Positions 34,047 through 43,369 are shown, numbered from the stretch's first letter. The stretch: DNA of 64,000 bases from Terriglobia bacterium (GCA_020073465.1 JAIQFC010000035.1:1-64000); one strand, 5' to 3'. The notes: generated by a model not told the origin, from the sequence alone. Translations and numbers: made by a program.

Positions 34047-36602
34047 TTGCCTACGCGTTGGCGAGTGATTTTTTTGATGGCTTTTGCCCTGAATTCCTTG
34101 CCCCTGCCCGCCCAGCGCGAGCCGGTGCTCAAGCAGGTCGATCTTCCGCATCGTTATTACTACCGGGAAATGTATCTGCCGCAGTTGACGAGTGGGCCGA
34201 GTTCGGCGGCTTGGCTTCCGGATTCGCAAGCGCTTGTGTACTCGATGGCAGGGGGGTTGTGGAGGCAGGGATTGGGGTCGGATACTGCGGAGCAGCTCAC
34301 AGCGGGACCCGGTTATGACTATCAACCTGATTGCTCGCCCGATGGACGCTGGGTGGTGTACGCGAAGTATGACAAGGACGCAATCGAACTGTGGACCTTG
34401 AATCCTGAGACGAAGCAGACACACCAGATCACGTCGGGCGGGGCGGTCAACGTAGACGCCCGTTTCTCGCCAGATGGCAGGCGGCTGGCCTTTGTATCGA
34501 CTTCCTACAAGGGACACTTTCATATCTTTGCCGGTGATTTTCGCGAAGGGGAGTTGACGAACGTGCAGCGACTGACAGGAGAGACTCGCAGCAGCTTGCC
34601 GCGGTTTTACTACAGCGAGTTCGATCACGAGATCAGCCCGACGTGGTCCCCGGACGGAGCGGCGCTGATCTTTGTTTCCAATCGCGGACACATCTACGGG
34701 ACCGGCGGTTTCTGGCGGATGAAGGCTGAGGCCGGCGCCGAGGCGCACGAGATTCATTACGAAGAGACGGCGTGGAAGGCGCGACCGGATTTCTCTCCTG
34801 ACGGCAAGCGTGTTGTGTATGCGTCTTATCTCGGGCAGCAGTGGCACCAGCTTTGGGTCATGCCGTCGGCGGGCGGGGATGCGTTTCCCCTGTCTTACGG
34901 AGAGTACGACAATACCAGCCCGCGATGGTCGCCGGATGGAAGCAAAATCTCGTTCATATCGAACCGCGACGGGAATACGTCGCTTTGGATCCAGGATGTC
35001 GTGGGTGGGGCGCAGCGCCCGGTAATAGCGAAGGAGAAACGTTACCTGAAGCCGACGGGACGTCTGACGATCACGGTCCTGAGTCCGGCAGGAATGCCTG
35101 CGGACGCGCGCATCTTTCTGACCGGCGGAGACGGCCGAGCATATGCACCGGATCAAGCATGGATGCACGCGGAAGATAACTTTGTTCGCTCGCAGGGAGC
35201 GTTCGAAGCGCATTACTTTCACACCAACGGCACGGCCGAACTTACGCTTCCAGTGGGGCGCGCGGATGTGGAAGTGATGAAGGGGTTCGAATACGAGATC
35301 GAGAGGCGAAGCGTGGAGATTGCCGCCGGAGGGCACTCGCAACTCCAGATCCGCCTGAAGGCGCTGGTCACGCCACCGGATGCGCAATCGCAATGGCTGA
35401 GCGCCGATCTGCACGTGCACATGAATTATGGTGGAACATATCGGAACAGCCCCGCTCGGTTAGTAGCGCAGGCGGCGGCGGAGAATCTTTTCCTGATCGA
35501 AAACCTGATTGTGAACAAGGAACAGCGGATTCCTGATATTGCCTACTTTCGAACCACGCCGGATCCGGCCTCGACCAACGAGCACTGGCTGTTGCACGGA
35601 CAGGAATTTCACACGCCACGTTGGGGACATCTGGGCCTTCTCAATCTGACCCGTAACTATCTGCTTCCCGACTACGCGGACTATGGAGATACGGCGGCGG
35701 CAAGCCTTGCGCCCAGCAATGCAGCGGTGGCGGATCTGGCGCACGAACAGCAGGCGCTGGTGGGCTACGTCCATCCATTCGATGTTGTCGTCGACCCGGC
35801 AACCGATCCCACGCTCACGCACGGACAGCCGTTGGATGAGGCATTGGAGCTTCCAGTCGATGTGGCCCTGGGGAAGGTGGACTACATCGAGGTGATGGGG
35901 TTCAGCGACCATCGCATGACGGCGGACGTGTGGTATCGGTTGCTCAATTGCGGATTCCGGCTGCCTACCGGCGCGGGTTCGGACACGATGGCGAACTATG
36001 CTTCCCTGCGAGGGCCCGTGGGGCTGACACGCGTCTATGCGCAGGTTCCGAAAGGAAAGGCCACCGTGCCGGCCTGGCTGGATTCGCTGAAAAAGGGGCG
36101 CACATTCGCCACGAACGGGCCGCTGATTGGCTTCAGTCTTGGCGGAAAAGAACCTGGCGGGGAATTGAAGCTCGCGGCTGGTGATAACAAGGTGAGGTTC
36201 AAGGCCTGGATGCGTTCGATCGCTCCGGTGGATCATCTGCAGCTGGTGTGCAACGGGCGCGTGGTGCGGGAGTTGAAGCTGAGCGGCGACCGCGAGTCCT
36301 CAGATGCTGAAGACGCGCTCCCTATTTCGCAGAGCGGATGGTGCGTGCTGCGGGCTTCGAGCGACAACCCGAAGCATCCTGTGCTCGATGACTACGTATA
36401 TGCAACGACCAGCCCGGTTTACGTGACCGTACAAGGCTCTGCTGCAAGATCGGCGGAGGATGCAGCGTTTTTCATCGCGTGGATTGATCGGCTGATCGAC
36501 TCGGCAAAAACAAACCCCGCCTGGAACACAGAGGTTGAGAAGACGTTGGTGCTGAAGACTCTGCATGACGCGCGGCAGGTCTACGTGAGCCTGCAGAAGT
36601 AA
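34047..36602 (+). CDS. Exported TolB-like propeller plus CehA/McbA-type metallohydrolase
   Basis: 851 residues from a TTG with GGAGGG upstream; signal peptide VIFLMAFALNSLPLPAQ. Residues about 40-330 carry TolB/WD40-like PD40 repeats (YQPDCSPDGRWVVYAKYD, ARFSPDGRRLAFVS, TWSPDGAALIFVSNR, RWSPDGSKISFISNR). Residues about 450-740 are a PHP/CehA-McbA-type hydrolase: ADLHVHMNYGG, LHGQEFHTPRWGHLGLLN, GYVHPF and PTGAGSDTM provide the His/Asp metal ligands. Members hydrolyse phosphoesters or carbamates; the substrate here is unknown. Periplasmic. Divergent from the selenoprotein with a short intergenic gap. Confidence 0.8.
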   Translation: MPTRWRVIFLMAFALNSLPLPAQREPVLKQVDLPHRYYYREMYLPQLTSGPSSAAWLPDSQALVYSMAGGLWRQGLGSDTAEQLTAGPGYDYQPDCSPDGRWVVYAKYDKDAIELWTLNPETKQTHQITSGGAVNVDARFSPDGRRLAFVSTSYKGHFHIFAGDFREGELTNVQRLTGETRSSLPRFYYSEFDHEISPTWSPDGAALIFVSNRGHIYGTGGFWRMKAEAGAEAHEIHYEETAWKARPDFSPDGKRVVYASYLGQQWHQLWVMPSAGGDAFPLSYGEYDNTSPRWSPDGSKISFISNRDGNTSLWIQDVVGGAQRPVIAKEKRYLKPTGRLTITVLSPAGMPADARIFLTGGDGRAYAPDQAWMHAEDNFVRSQGAFEAHYFHTNGTAELTLPVGRADVEVMKGFEYEIERRSVEIAAGGHSQLQIRLKALVTPPDAQSQWLSADLHVHMNYGGTYRNSPARLVAQAAAENLFLIENLIVNKEQRIPDIAYFRTTPDPASTNEHWLLHGQEFHTPRWGHLGLLNLTRNYLLPDYADYGDTAAASLAPSNAAVADLAHEQQALVGYVHPFDVVVDPATDPTLTHGQPLDEALELPVDVALGKVDYIEVMGFSDHRMTADVWYRLLNCGFRLPTGAGSDTMANYASLRGPVGLTRVYAQVPKGKATVPAWLDSLKKGRTFATNGPLIGFSLGGKEPGGELKLAAGDNKVRFKAWMRSIAPVDHLQLVCNGRVVRELKLSGDRESSDAEDALPISQSGWCVLRASSDNPKHPVLDDYVYATTSPVYVTVQGSAARSAEDAAFFIAWIDRLIDSAKTNPAWNTEVEKTLVLKTLHDARQVYVSLQK

Positions 36603-36820
36603 CGACTCCTTTCCTCGCCTGGGAACACCGCGATTCAGATCGCCGACCGCACTCAGGCGAAGACGGGCCTGCAGCCTCATCCCCACCAGCAGGTTGATGA
36701 CTTTCTGGAAGAATCCACCAGAAAGATTCGAGATAATGGCCAATTCCGCTAGAAGGCCACTCGCGCAGCTCACTTCGGGATTCACGTCCACTCTTACGTT
36801 GTCTAAACTCCTGGGTCTCG

Positions 36821-37741
36821 TTACTGCCGCGCGTAGGTCACGCCGTAGATCGTGAATACATCCCTCGACACCATCGTTGCTGTCACGGTGTCCGCAGCGC
36901 CGAATCGCATGACGAGCTGATTGCCCTGGACTGAGAATTGACCCGAGTTCTCGGGATCGGTGCGTGCGGCGGCAGCGTAATCGAACCGTGAGGGATCGCT
37001 TTTCGGTACCTTCAGGATGTCGAAAGTGCGATAGGCGCGGCCATCAGGCGACAGAAGATAGAAGTGTGGCGATGGCGGGAAGGTTCCAGTGCCAACCGGC
37101 CCGAAAAGGTTTACCGTGAACTTCGGTTTGTATCCCATGTAGATGCCGGCCATCGTGCGTCCCGCGGCAGAGATCCTCGCCGGACTCGCCGGCATCGTGG
37201 CACCGGCCTCGATCGAGACAGATTCGAAGAGTGTCCCCACGGCGGGCGTGATGCGTTGCCAGCTGTATTCCGTTCCAGCCGATACGTCGATGATTGCGGC
37301 CGCGCCGTTGGCTACAATCACAGTTCGCATGTGCTCCTTCGGGAGACCCGCAATGTTCTCGACGAAGCGAGCGATGATTACGGCCTGCGCGCCTTCCAGA
37401 GTCACATTCTTGAAGACGGGCCGTGCCCCCACGTTCTCTTCCCGATACAGAGGGTCGATCCAGTCACGCAGTAATGTCCGCTGCAACTCCGCCTGGATAT
37501 TCCCGGTGAATGGACGGAACTGATAGATCTGGATCGCAGCGTTCACCTCGGTGGAGGAATAATCGTCGCAGGCACAGCTCGAGAGTTTGAAGAAGTTCGG
37601 CGGCGGATTGTATTTCAGAGTGGGGAGCGACTGGTGAGCCATCTGTGGATTGGCCATTGACACTCCTTGGGTGTAACCATTCGGAACCAGACCGGCGGTT
37701 AGGCCGAGCAACATCAAAATCGCCAAGGACTGAGTTTTCAT
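36821..37741 (-). CDS. Exported hypothetical protein
   Basis: 306 residues from the ATG at 37741 with GGAG ahead; signal peptide MKTQSLAILMLLGLTAGL. Contains LKYNPPPNFFKLSSCACDDYSSTEVNAAIQIYQFRPF near the N-terminus and later KVPKSDPSRFDYAAAARTDPENSGQFSVQGNQLVMRFG, which reads like beta-rich secreted domains. Family not recognised. The intergenic stretch 36603-36820 shows nothing clear. Confidence 0.6.
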   Translation of the reverse strand: MKTQSLAILMLLGLTAGLVPNGYTQGVSMANPQMAHQSLPTLKYNPPPNFFKLSSCACDDYSSTEVNAAIQIYQFRPFTGNIQAELQRTLLRDWIDPLYREENVGARPVFKNVTLEGAQAVIIARFVENIAGLPKEHMRTVIVANGAAAIIDVSAGTEYSWQRITPAVGTLFESVSIEAGATMPASPARISAAGRTMAGIYMGYKPKFTVNLFGPVGTGTFPPSPHFYLLSPDGRAYRTFDILKVPKSDPSRFDYAAAARTDPENSGQFSVQGNQLVMRFGAADTVTATMVSRDVFTIYGVTYARQ

Positions 37742-38093
37742 ATCTCCTCCAGCAGACGACGAAGCAGGGATATTGACCACGCGACTTCCTGTCGCGCTGC
37801 ATCGGGCGTTCCGTCACCCACGACTCAAAACGCAAAGCCCGAAGGAATGAGAAAGCGCCGGCATCTCTCGTTCCCTGCACATAGTGACAACTGAGCCGCA
37901 GTCGTTACACCATTCTCTGCCTAAGGTCTTGGAGGGCGTCACAGAGGATTGGGCTCGGCAGATGCTGCCGCGCCGAGTCTTGCCGTAAAACCAGAACACA
38001 CACCGCCTGCCAATTCCTATGTTCGAGGACAACCAGGGCTGTTCAAAAGTGAACATCTTACAGAGGGTGTGCGGGGTATTCTGCAGACAACCG

Positions 38094-38868
38094 ATGAAAA
38101 TCAACGTCCATCTCGCCTTATTGAGCGTGCAGTTCCTGATCTGTATCGGCTCATGGCAGCAGGCAACCGCGCAACCTTCGAACCCATGCGATTGAGCCTG
38201 GTACCGCGCTGACTGCAGAAGAGGTGGTGGACAAGCTGGTCCAGAGAAACCTTGCACGCGCCCAGGCGTTGGCTGCTTACCAGGGGACCCGAACGTATCG
38301 GCGCGAATACCGCGGCTTCCCGGGCTCTAGAAGCGCGGAAATGACCGTGGCTGTAAGGTACCGCTCTCCGGGAACGAAGGAATTCAGCATCCGGTCGGAA
38401 ACAGGCTCCCGCTTGCTGATTGAGAAGGTCTTCCACAAGTTGTTGCAGAGCGAAGCGGAAGCGCTGACTGAGGAGAATCAGGCTCACGTAGCCCTCAACC
38501 ATGATAACTACGGGTTCGCGCTGGCCGCGTACGAGAGGATGCCGACGGGTCCTTGTAACATTCTCTCCGTCGAGCCCCTAACCAAGAACAAGTTCCTCTA
38601 CCGCGGCCGAATCTGGGTGGATGCCGAGGATTTTGCCGTGGTGCGTATTGAGGCAGCGCCCGCGAAGAACCCATCCTTCTGGACGAAAGAGACCAGGATC
38701 GAACAGGCCTATGCCAAGGTAGGCGACTTCTGGCTTCCCATTTCCAATCGAAGCAGCAGCGCGATTCGACTGGGAGGCCATTCCGATTTCACCATTGAAT
38801 ACCAGGACTACCAGATCACGGCTGCCACTCCGCAGGGGATGGCAGGCACCGTCGAAGGATACCAATAA
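38094..38868 (+). pseudogene. LolA-like exported protein, frameshifted after the signal peptide
   Basis: Signal peptide frame: ATG 38094, MKINVHLALLSVQFLICIGS, then WQQATAQPSNPCD and stop at 38193. The mature frame follows at +1: IEPGTALTAEEVVDKLVQRN and onwards to 38868, a protein of the outer-membrane lipoprotein-sorting type (RIWVDAEDFAVVRIEAAPAKNP, WLPISNRSSSAIRLGGHSDFTIEYQDYQI). A single base loss near 38190 explains the break. It is either a true lesion or a base error in the assembly. The mature part also has a GTG at 38224, but that would lack export. Confidence 0.55.
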
Positions 38869-38913
38869 CTGCTGTTCTTGGATTGGAAAGAGAAAGACCC
38901 GATGCGAAGCGGC

Positions 38914-39591
38914 TCAATCGTGCAGAACTACATTCAGCAGTGAACTGTGAACCTGCAGCCCGCCTTCAACCCCTCCGGCGTACTGGATGAACCCCATCTT
39001 TCTGAACCGGTTCATGAAAAAGCTCACTCGGGAACGAGTGGTGCCGATCATCTCGGCCAGGGTCTCCTGACTGATCTTCGGGACCACGGTCTCGGGCACT
39101 CCTTCCTTGCCAAAATGAGCGAGCATCAGAAGGACACGCGCCAGTCTCTTTTCGCTGGAATTAAAGAGCTGGTCGACCAGATCCTCTTCATAACGGATAT
39201 TGCGGGCCAGCAAATAAGCCACGAACATATCGGAAAAAGCATGTTCCCGGTGAAGGGCGTCCATCATCGCCTTCTTCTCGATGCGCAGAAGCTGGCAATC
39301 CGTCATGGCAACCGCGGATCCCATGCGGACCGCTTGCCCTGCCAGCGAGCCTTCCCCAAAGAAGTTCCCCTCACCCAATATGCCGATCGTGGCTTCTTTC
39401 CCGACCGTCGAGACAACGGCGAGCCTGACTTTGCCTTTTTGGATATAGAAGACGGCGTCCGCCGCATCTCCCTGTGTGAAGATGCCTTGTTTCTTGGCAA
39501 CCACCAGGCTCTTCCTGCCGTCGCTGATCGTCGCGAGGAACGTGTCGGGATCGAACTCGCGGTTCTTCCTGATTGGCGCAGCAGAACTCAT
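38914..39591 (-). CDS. Crp/Fnr-family transcriptional regulator
   Basis: 225 residues from the ATG at 39591 (MSSAAPIRKNREF). Cyclic-nucleotide-type effector domain (FTQGDAADAVFYIQKGKVRLAVVSTVGKEATIGILGEGNFFGEGSLAGQ) and C-terminal winged helix (PKISQETLAEMIGTTRSRVSFFMNRFRKMGFI). It lacks the N-terminal cysteines of Fnr, so it is not an Fe-S oxygen sensor of that type. It is the best candidate to control the cluster of small stress-type genes to the right. Confidence 0.88.
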   Translation of the reverse strand: MSSAAPIRKNREFDPDTFLATISDGRKSLVVAKKQGIFTQGDAADAVFYIQKGKVRLAVVSTVGKEATIGILGEGNFFGEGSLAGQAVRMGSAVAMTDCQLLRIEKKAMMDALHREHAFSDMFVAYLLARNIRYEEDLVDQLFNSSEKRLARVLLMLAHFGKEGVPETVVPKISQETLAEMIGTTRSRVSFFMNRFRKMGFIQYAGGVEGGLQVHSSLLNVVLHD

Positions 39592-39919
39592 CCCAATGAT
39601 TATAGTACTGAGGAGGGGAGTCGGATTCGCACAAATCGTGGCGATCTCATGGTCCCAATGTTGCACTTGCCCCCAGCCAGTTTCCGGAAGTGAGCGATAC
39701 TGCACAGTATTCTCGAAAGGAAATGAGCGACTCTATACATGCCTCCGGAGAGCAACTGGTTCGTCAAACCAGTCTGCCTCTTGAGGCAGGAGCTTGCCCA
39801 GACCAGGTGGTTCGCGGGCCATTGGCCGTCATTTTCACCAGCCGGAATCCGCAATCGCCTCGCTTCCCGTGGAGAGCACCTCGTCTAGGCTGGCCCCAAC
39901 CCCAGGTAGGAGGGGTTAC

Positions 39920-40039
39920 ATGCCTCGCGAAGATCTGATGAACCCCGACCTGCTGAGCGAGATTGTGCTGCTGGGCAGCGGTGCGGTGCTATTCGTTTCA
40001 CTGTTGCTGATTGTCGTAACAGCGCTCACGCGAGCTTAG
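39920..40039 (+). CDS. 39-aa single-pass membrane protein
   Basis: ATG at 39920 with AGGAGGGG upstream. Sequence MPREDLMNPDLLSEIVLLGS then a strongly hydrophobic GAVLFVSLLLIVVTALTRA ending at a TAG at 40037-40039. A strong RBS and 30-nt spacing to the next gene support a real small protein. Too short for ordinary gene calling; function unknown. Confidence 0.5.
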   Translation: MPREDLMNPDLLSEIVLLGSGAVLFVSLLLIVVTALTRA

Positions 40040-40068
40040 TCGCGCAGCCTGTTTCTGTCGGAGAATGC

Positions 40069-40500
40069 ATGCCACCAATGATTCAAGCCGGCGCCATTCT
40101 GATCGAGGAGTGGCCGCTCATGACCCAACTCAAGGGCGTGGAGAGTGAACCCTACTCAAGGAACTGGAAAGTGGTCAAAGCGCTCGACGGCTTTGCCCTG
40201 GATCGCAAGATCCACGCGGCGGGGTGGAACCTCTTTTTCATGGCGACGGAAGTCAAGGCGATGTTCTTTGGCGCTGTTGGACCAAAGAAGATCCAGAAGG
40301 CAGTGAAGCGCATCCTGGGAAAAGTGAGGAAGCAGGACTTCAATTGCCTCGAAGTCACTGGGATCGTTACCAGGCGTTTTCTGGGCGTGCCCTACGCCAT
40401 CGTCACGGCACATTCGCGCCATATCCAGCAAAGCTGCGTCCTGGACGGCATTAAGGAACGGCAAACTTCCCAGCGCGAAGCGGAGTGGGCTGCGGGTTGA
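40069..40500 (+). CDS. Hypothetical protein of the small-gene cluster
   Basis: 143 residues; a second ATG (MTQLKGVESEPYSRNW) is possible. Middle part: KVVKALDGFALDRKIHAAGWNLFFMATEVKAMFFGAVGPKKIQKAVKRILGKVRKQDFNCLEVTGIVTRRFLGVPYAIVTAHSRHIQ. Globular alpha/beta appearance, family not recognised. It follows the 39-aa membrane protein and precedes two more same-strand genes. Confidence 0.6.
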   Translation: MPPMIQAGAILIEEWPLMTQLKGVESEPYSRNWKVVKALDGFALDRKIHAAGWNLFFMATEVKAMFFGAVGPKKIQKAVKRILGKVRKQDFNCLEVTGIVTRRFLGVPYAIVTAHSRHIQQSCVLDGIKERQTSQREAEWAAG

Positions 40501-40527
40501 TAGCGGGCAAAAACGAGACCGGGAAGG

Positions 40528-40887
40528 ATGAAATCAATGTTGACCAAGGTCATAAAGTGGAGTGCGATCACAGCCTTGACTGGAGGCGCGTTCTTGCCTT
40601 CGGCGCCGGACTATCCGCTGGTGCTGCGGTTTGTGGTTATGGCTGCATCCGTTGTCGTTTTCACACAAGCCGCGACGATGCGCCGCTATGTGTGGATGTC
40701 TCTGTTTCTTGTAGTTGCCGGCTTGTTTAATCCTTTTTTCCCTATCCCATTCTCCAGTTACGTTTCCAGCATCGTGAGTACCTTCGCACTATTCTTGTTC
40801 TTCTTCTCGCTAGAGCTATTGAGGCCGGACCCCAGAGAATCCCTAGCTTCGGTCACTGATCGCGCACCGGAAAGCGAATCGCTATGA
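40528..40887 (+). CDS. Small polytopic membrane protein (DUF6804-like)
   Basis: 119 residues with about three or four hydrophobic segments (WSAITALTGGAFLP, VLRFVVMAASVVVF, VWMSLFLVVAGLFNPFF, IVSTFALFLFFFSLELL). The NPFFPIPF motif between helices resembles DUF6804-type small membrane proteins. Its stop overlaps the next start (ATGA). Confidence 0.55.
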   Translation: MKSMLTKVIKWSAITALTGGAFLPSAPDYPLVLRFVVMAASVVVFTQAATMRRYVWMSLFLVVAGLFNPFFPIPFSSYVSSIVSTFALFLFFFSLELLRPDPRESLASVTDRAPESESL

Positions 40888-41330
40888 ATCGGGAAAACCC
40901 TCAGAGTCTCGATCGAATCCTCGAATCTGCCGTGGTTTCAAGCTGGACAGACTTGATGCATGACATCCAAACTGGGTTGATTCATATTGAATACGGCTTC
41001 GCTCCCGCCGGGACTCTGGATTATCTGAAGATCTGGTCATCAATAGCTCGAGGCCACTGGCTTCTGGCTTGTGAGTACTGGATGTCAGCTTCCCCATTTC
41101 ACGGTACCGGCGTCCGTTTCGACAACGGATATGAATCCGACGGTCTGGCTCACATCTTGGAATTTGTGATGCAGCACCAAGACTCATTCGTGCTTCCCGC
41201 GAACCTCGGCCGGCAGGGATTACTTCAAATCGCCACGCCCACGCAAGAGGAAAGTGCGGCAGGCGCCGCGTCGGTGGATGAAGCCTTCGGCCGTGCTGGC
41301 TCAATGGTCGCTGAGCCCGCGCTGGCCTGA
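40884..41330 (+). CDS. Hypothetical cytoplasmic protein
   Basis: 148 residues, translationally coupled to the preceding membrane-protein gene by an ATGA overlap. Contains LDYLKIWSSIARGHWLLACEYWMSAS and HILEFVMQHQDSFVLPANLGRQGLLQIATPTQEE; no recognised motif. Confidence 0.55.
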   Translation: MNRENPQSLDRILESAVVSSWTDLMHDIQTGLIHIEYGFAPAGTLDYLKIWSSIARGHWLLACEYWMSASPFHGTGVRFDNGYESDGLAHILEFVMQHQDSFVLPANLGRQGLLQIATPTQEESAAGAASVDEAFGRAGSMVAEPALA

Positions 41331-41365
41331 GCCCTGTGGGTTTCACATCGCCGACCAGTTATTTT

Positions 41366-41506
41366 CTACTTCTCCGCAGCCGACAAGCGCCGTTCTCGAT
41401 GCGGTTCTGTACGGGGCTGGCCAGTGCTGAGCTCACACCTCTCTCCCGCCTTCGCGCCACAAGTGGGGCAACGAACCGTCAGAGCTTGTTCCCGTTTGTC
41501 TGTCAT
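41366..41506 (-). CDS. 46-aa zinc-ribbon protein (CPTCGAKAGERCEL type)
   Basis: ATG at 41504-41506, stop TAG at 41366-41368. Reads MTDKREQALTVRCPTCGAKA then GERCELSTGQPRTEPHRERR then LSAAEK. CPTC...RC...PHRERR is a short zinc-binding motif seen in small proteins of this phylum. It is below common ORF length cutoffs. A candidate dyad motif (41542-41555) lies just upstream of its start. Confidence 0.65.
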   Translation of the reverse strand: MTDKREQALTVRCPTCGAKAGERCELSTGQPRTEPHRERRLSAAEK

Positions 41507-41541
41507 GGCCACATAGTGGAGTGTTGCTCAGCAATAAGATG

Positions 41542-41555
41542 TTCAATTGTGACCA
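41542..41555 (+). promoter_or_regulatory. Dyad-type motif TTCAATTGTGACCA
   Basis: One of four related sites in 41.5-43.8 kb; it lies between the 46-aa zinc-ribbon gene (minus) and the 66-aa gene (plus) and could serve either. Confidence 0.3.
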
Positions 41556-41665
41556 CTGCATTCACCTCAGGACCCGGCATTCTCGCGGGTTGAAGACCCG
41601 GGTTTCGTCAGTACCGGCAACGAGAACGAGCATCGCTGACTTGAAATCACGCATCCAATCACCAG

Positions 41666-41866
41666 ATGAAAGAGACTGAGAAGGCGCTTTTCGACCAGCA
41701 ATACAGGGTCGTCGCTGTCAAGGATGATCGCCTGCTCGTTCGAGGACTCCTCAGCGGAGAGGTGCTAACGATCAACCCCGAGCCTGAGACTCCTCTTACA
41801 CAAGAAGACTATCCACCTGGAAAGTTGATCGACCTGACCGACCCGTCAACCGAACCCTTGAATTAG
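41666..41866 (+). CDS. 66-aa hypothetical protein
   Basis: MKETEKALFDQQYRVVAVKD ... GEVLTINPEPETPLTQEDYPPGKLIDLTDPSTEP. A short beta-rich acidic protein, family not recognised. The ATG has atccaatcaccag upstream, without a strong Shine-Dalgarno. Confidence 0.45.
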   Translation: MKETEKALFDQQYRVVAVKDDRLLVRGLLSGEVLTINPEPETPLTQEDYPPGKLIDLTDPSTEPLN

Positions 41867-41942
41867 AATTTCAAACCCTGCCGCCTTAAGTCTCTCGGAG
41901 GGATTCCGCTGGGCCCGGGCGTACTTGAATGTTCAGAAGCGA

Positions 41943-41956
41943 GCAATTTTGACCAT
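41943..41956 (+). promoter_or_regulatory. Motif GCAATTTTGACCAT
   Basis: Second copy of the shared motif, about 140 bp upstream of the proline-rich gene at 42085. Confidence 0.3.
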
Positions 41957-42084
41957 CACGCCATCCTCCCCAAGGCGCACCATCTCTGCAGACAGGGTAC
42001 AGGGTCACGGCTGGAAGCTGAGCGCGCAGCTTATCGGATGATCGCCGCCCTCCAACCCTCGATCCAGTTCCCGGGAGGGATATC

Positions 42085-42306
42085 ATGTCCTACCAATCGG
42101 CCACCGACGTAAACAAATCTCTCGAACCGCCGCTGCCCTATCCGGGAGCAACACCTGACGCGGAGCGCGCCCAGAAGCCACCACTGCCTGAGCCTCCATA
42201 CAAGCCTTACAGCAAAAAGCCAGGGCCGCCTGACCCTCCGTATAAGCCTTATGCCAAGAAATCAGGACCGCTTGAGGTTCCGTATGAGCCCTACAAGGGG
42301 ATGTAG
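42085..42306 (+). CDS. Proline-rich repeat protein
   Basis: 73 residues with GGGAGGG before the ATG. After MSYQSATDVNKSLEPPLPYP it contains repeats of the form PPYKPYxKKxGPx (PPYKPYSKKPGP, PPYKPYAKKSGP, VPYEPYKG). The Tyr/Lys/Pro composition suggests an extended, possibly surface- or nucleic-acid-interacting chain. No signal peptide. No known family. Confidence 0.5.
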   Translation: MSYQSATDVNKSLEPPLPYPGATPDAERAQKPPLPEPPYKPYSKKPGPPDPPYKPYAKKSGPLEVPYEPYKGM

Positions 42307-42338
42307 TCGCGGGCCGGCAGCTTGAATTAAATTCGGAA

Positions 42339-42352
42339 ATGATCAAAATTGC
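42339..42352 (-). promoter_or_regulatory. Motif GCAATTTTGATCAT on the minus strand
   Basis: Third copy, inverted, about 67 bp upstream of the gene at 42419. Confidence 0.3.
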
Positions 42353-42418
42353 ACAGTTTATGGTGCATCAATTGCGTACTCTGCAATCGTTCGAGTGCTG
42401 CTCGCAGTGGAGTTTGTT

Positions 42419-42664
42419 ATGTACACAAACGAAAGGCAAATTGCGCTATCCGTGCTTGAAGGTCTGCGAGAAGACCTGACTTATGCGCGCCTCAACAATG
42501 GGAGTCGTGTGCTCGACGTGGCCGACCTTCGCCAATACATCTATGAACAGATGAGCCGGATCAGGACAACCGCGCATGTCACCGAGGTGCTGTACGGCAA
42601 CGGCAATGGCCACGGGCAAGACATCAGCAAGAGTAACGGCCACAACGGGAAAGTGCAGCTCTAG
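42419..42664 (+). CDS. 81-aa hypothetical protein
   Basis: ATG at 42419 (MYTNERQIALSVLEGLREDLTYARLNNGSRVL). Helical first half, then LYGNGNGHGQDISKSNGHNG, a Gly/Asn/His-rich tail that could bind metal. Lies ahead of Hsp20. Family not recognised. Confidence 0.5.
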   Translation: MYTNERQIALSVLEGLREDLTYARLNNGSRVLDVADLRQYIYEQMSRIRTTAHVTEVLYGNGNGHGQDISKSNGHNGKVQL

Positions 42665-42877
42665 TTGCGGTGACCACACCCGGCGGTCGCTGCCAAGAGC
42701 GGCAGGAGTGTCAAGATACTTGGGAAGGGCATTCTGCCGCAGTTTGACAACGGTTGCGCAGAAGCCTAGCATCGTAATTGAGCGAGCTACCTCTTCTTAC
42801 TCTTTCAGGTTCCCTGAACTAAGTCAGCCCATCTGAAGTTTTCCCTCTTAGCTTTCCTCTGAAGGAGGAACTACGTT

Positions 42878-43369
42878 ATGACACTATTGACCCGTTGGGA
42901 ACCTCTGCGTGACTTGGCCACCATGCAAAACCGCATAAACCGTTTTGTCCGTGAGTCGTATAGCCCCGAAGGCCCGGAGGAGACGCTGACAACCACCAGC
43001 TTCGCACCACCAGTGGACATCTACGAAGACGAACACAACATCACTCTGAAACTTGAAGTCCCTGGGATCGACGGAAAAGACATTGATGTGCACATCGAGG
43101 ACAACACCCTCACGGTTCACGGCGAGCGCAAGATCGAGAAGGAAGAAAAAGAGGAAAACTTCCGTCGCATTGAACGGCAGTACGGAAGCTTCACACGGTC
43201 GTTCACGCTGCCCAGTTCGGTGGATACCGGGCAAGCGAGCGCCCACTATGACAAGGGCGTGCTGAAGATCAGTTTGGCTAAGAAGGCGGAAGCCAAGCCC
43301 AAGCAGATCAAGGTCAATGTTGGCGGCGAGAAGACCCTCGAGGCCAAGGTTCACACCAAGGCGGCGTAA
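42878..43369 (+). CDS. Hsp20 small heat-shock protein
   Basis: 163 residues, ATG preceded by GAAGGAGG. Alpha-crystallin domain from about 45 to 145: FAPPVDIYEDEHNITLKLEVPGIDGKDIDVHIEDNTLTVHGERKIEKEEKEENFRRIERQYGSFTRSFTLPSSVDTG and the A-x-x-x-G-V-L-x-I/x motif (AHYDKGVLKISLAKK). ATP-independent holdase chaperone, cytoplasmic oligomer. No CIRCE element is visible upstream. A strong terminator follows. Confidence 0.95.
   Translation: MTLLTRWEPLRDLATMQNRINRFVRESYSPEGPEETLTTTSFAPPVDIYEDEHNITLKLEVPGIDGKDIDVHIEDNTLTVHGERKIEKEEKEENFRRIERQYGSFTRSFTLPSSVDTGQASAHYDKGVLKISLAKKAEAKPKQIKVNVGGEKTLEAKVHTKAA

Noticed and set aside
34029-35420. Long minus-strand frame (463 aa)
   Set aside because: Antisense to the TolB/CehA gene; Arg/His-rich composition typical of an opposite-strand shadow, no motifs.
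38193-38195. TGA in the 38094 gene as a Sec codon
   Set aside because: Same reason: the continuation lies in another frame and no redox motif surrounds it.
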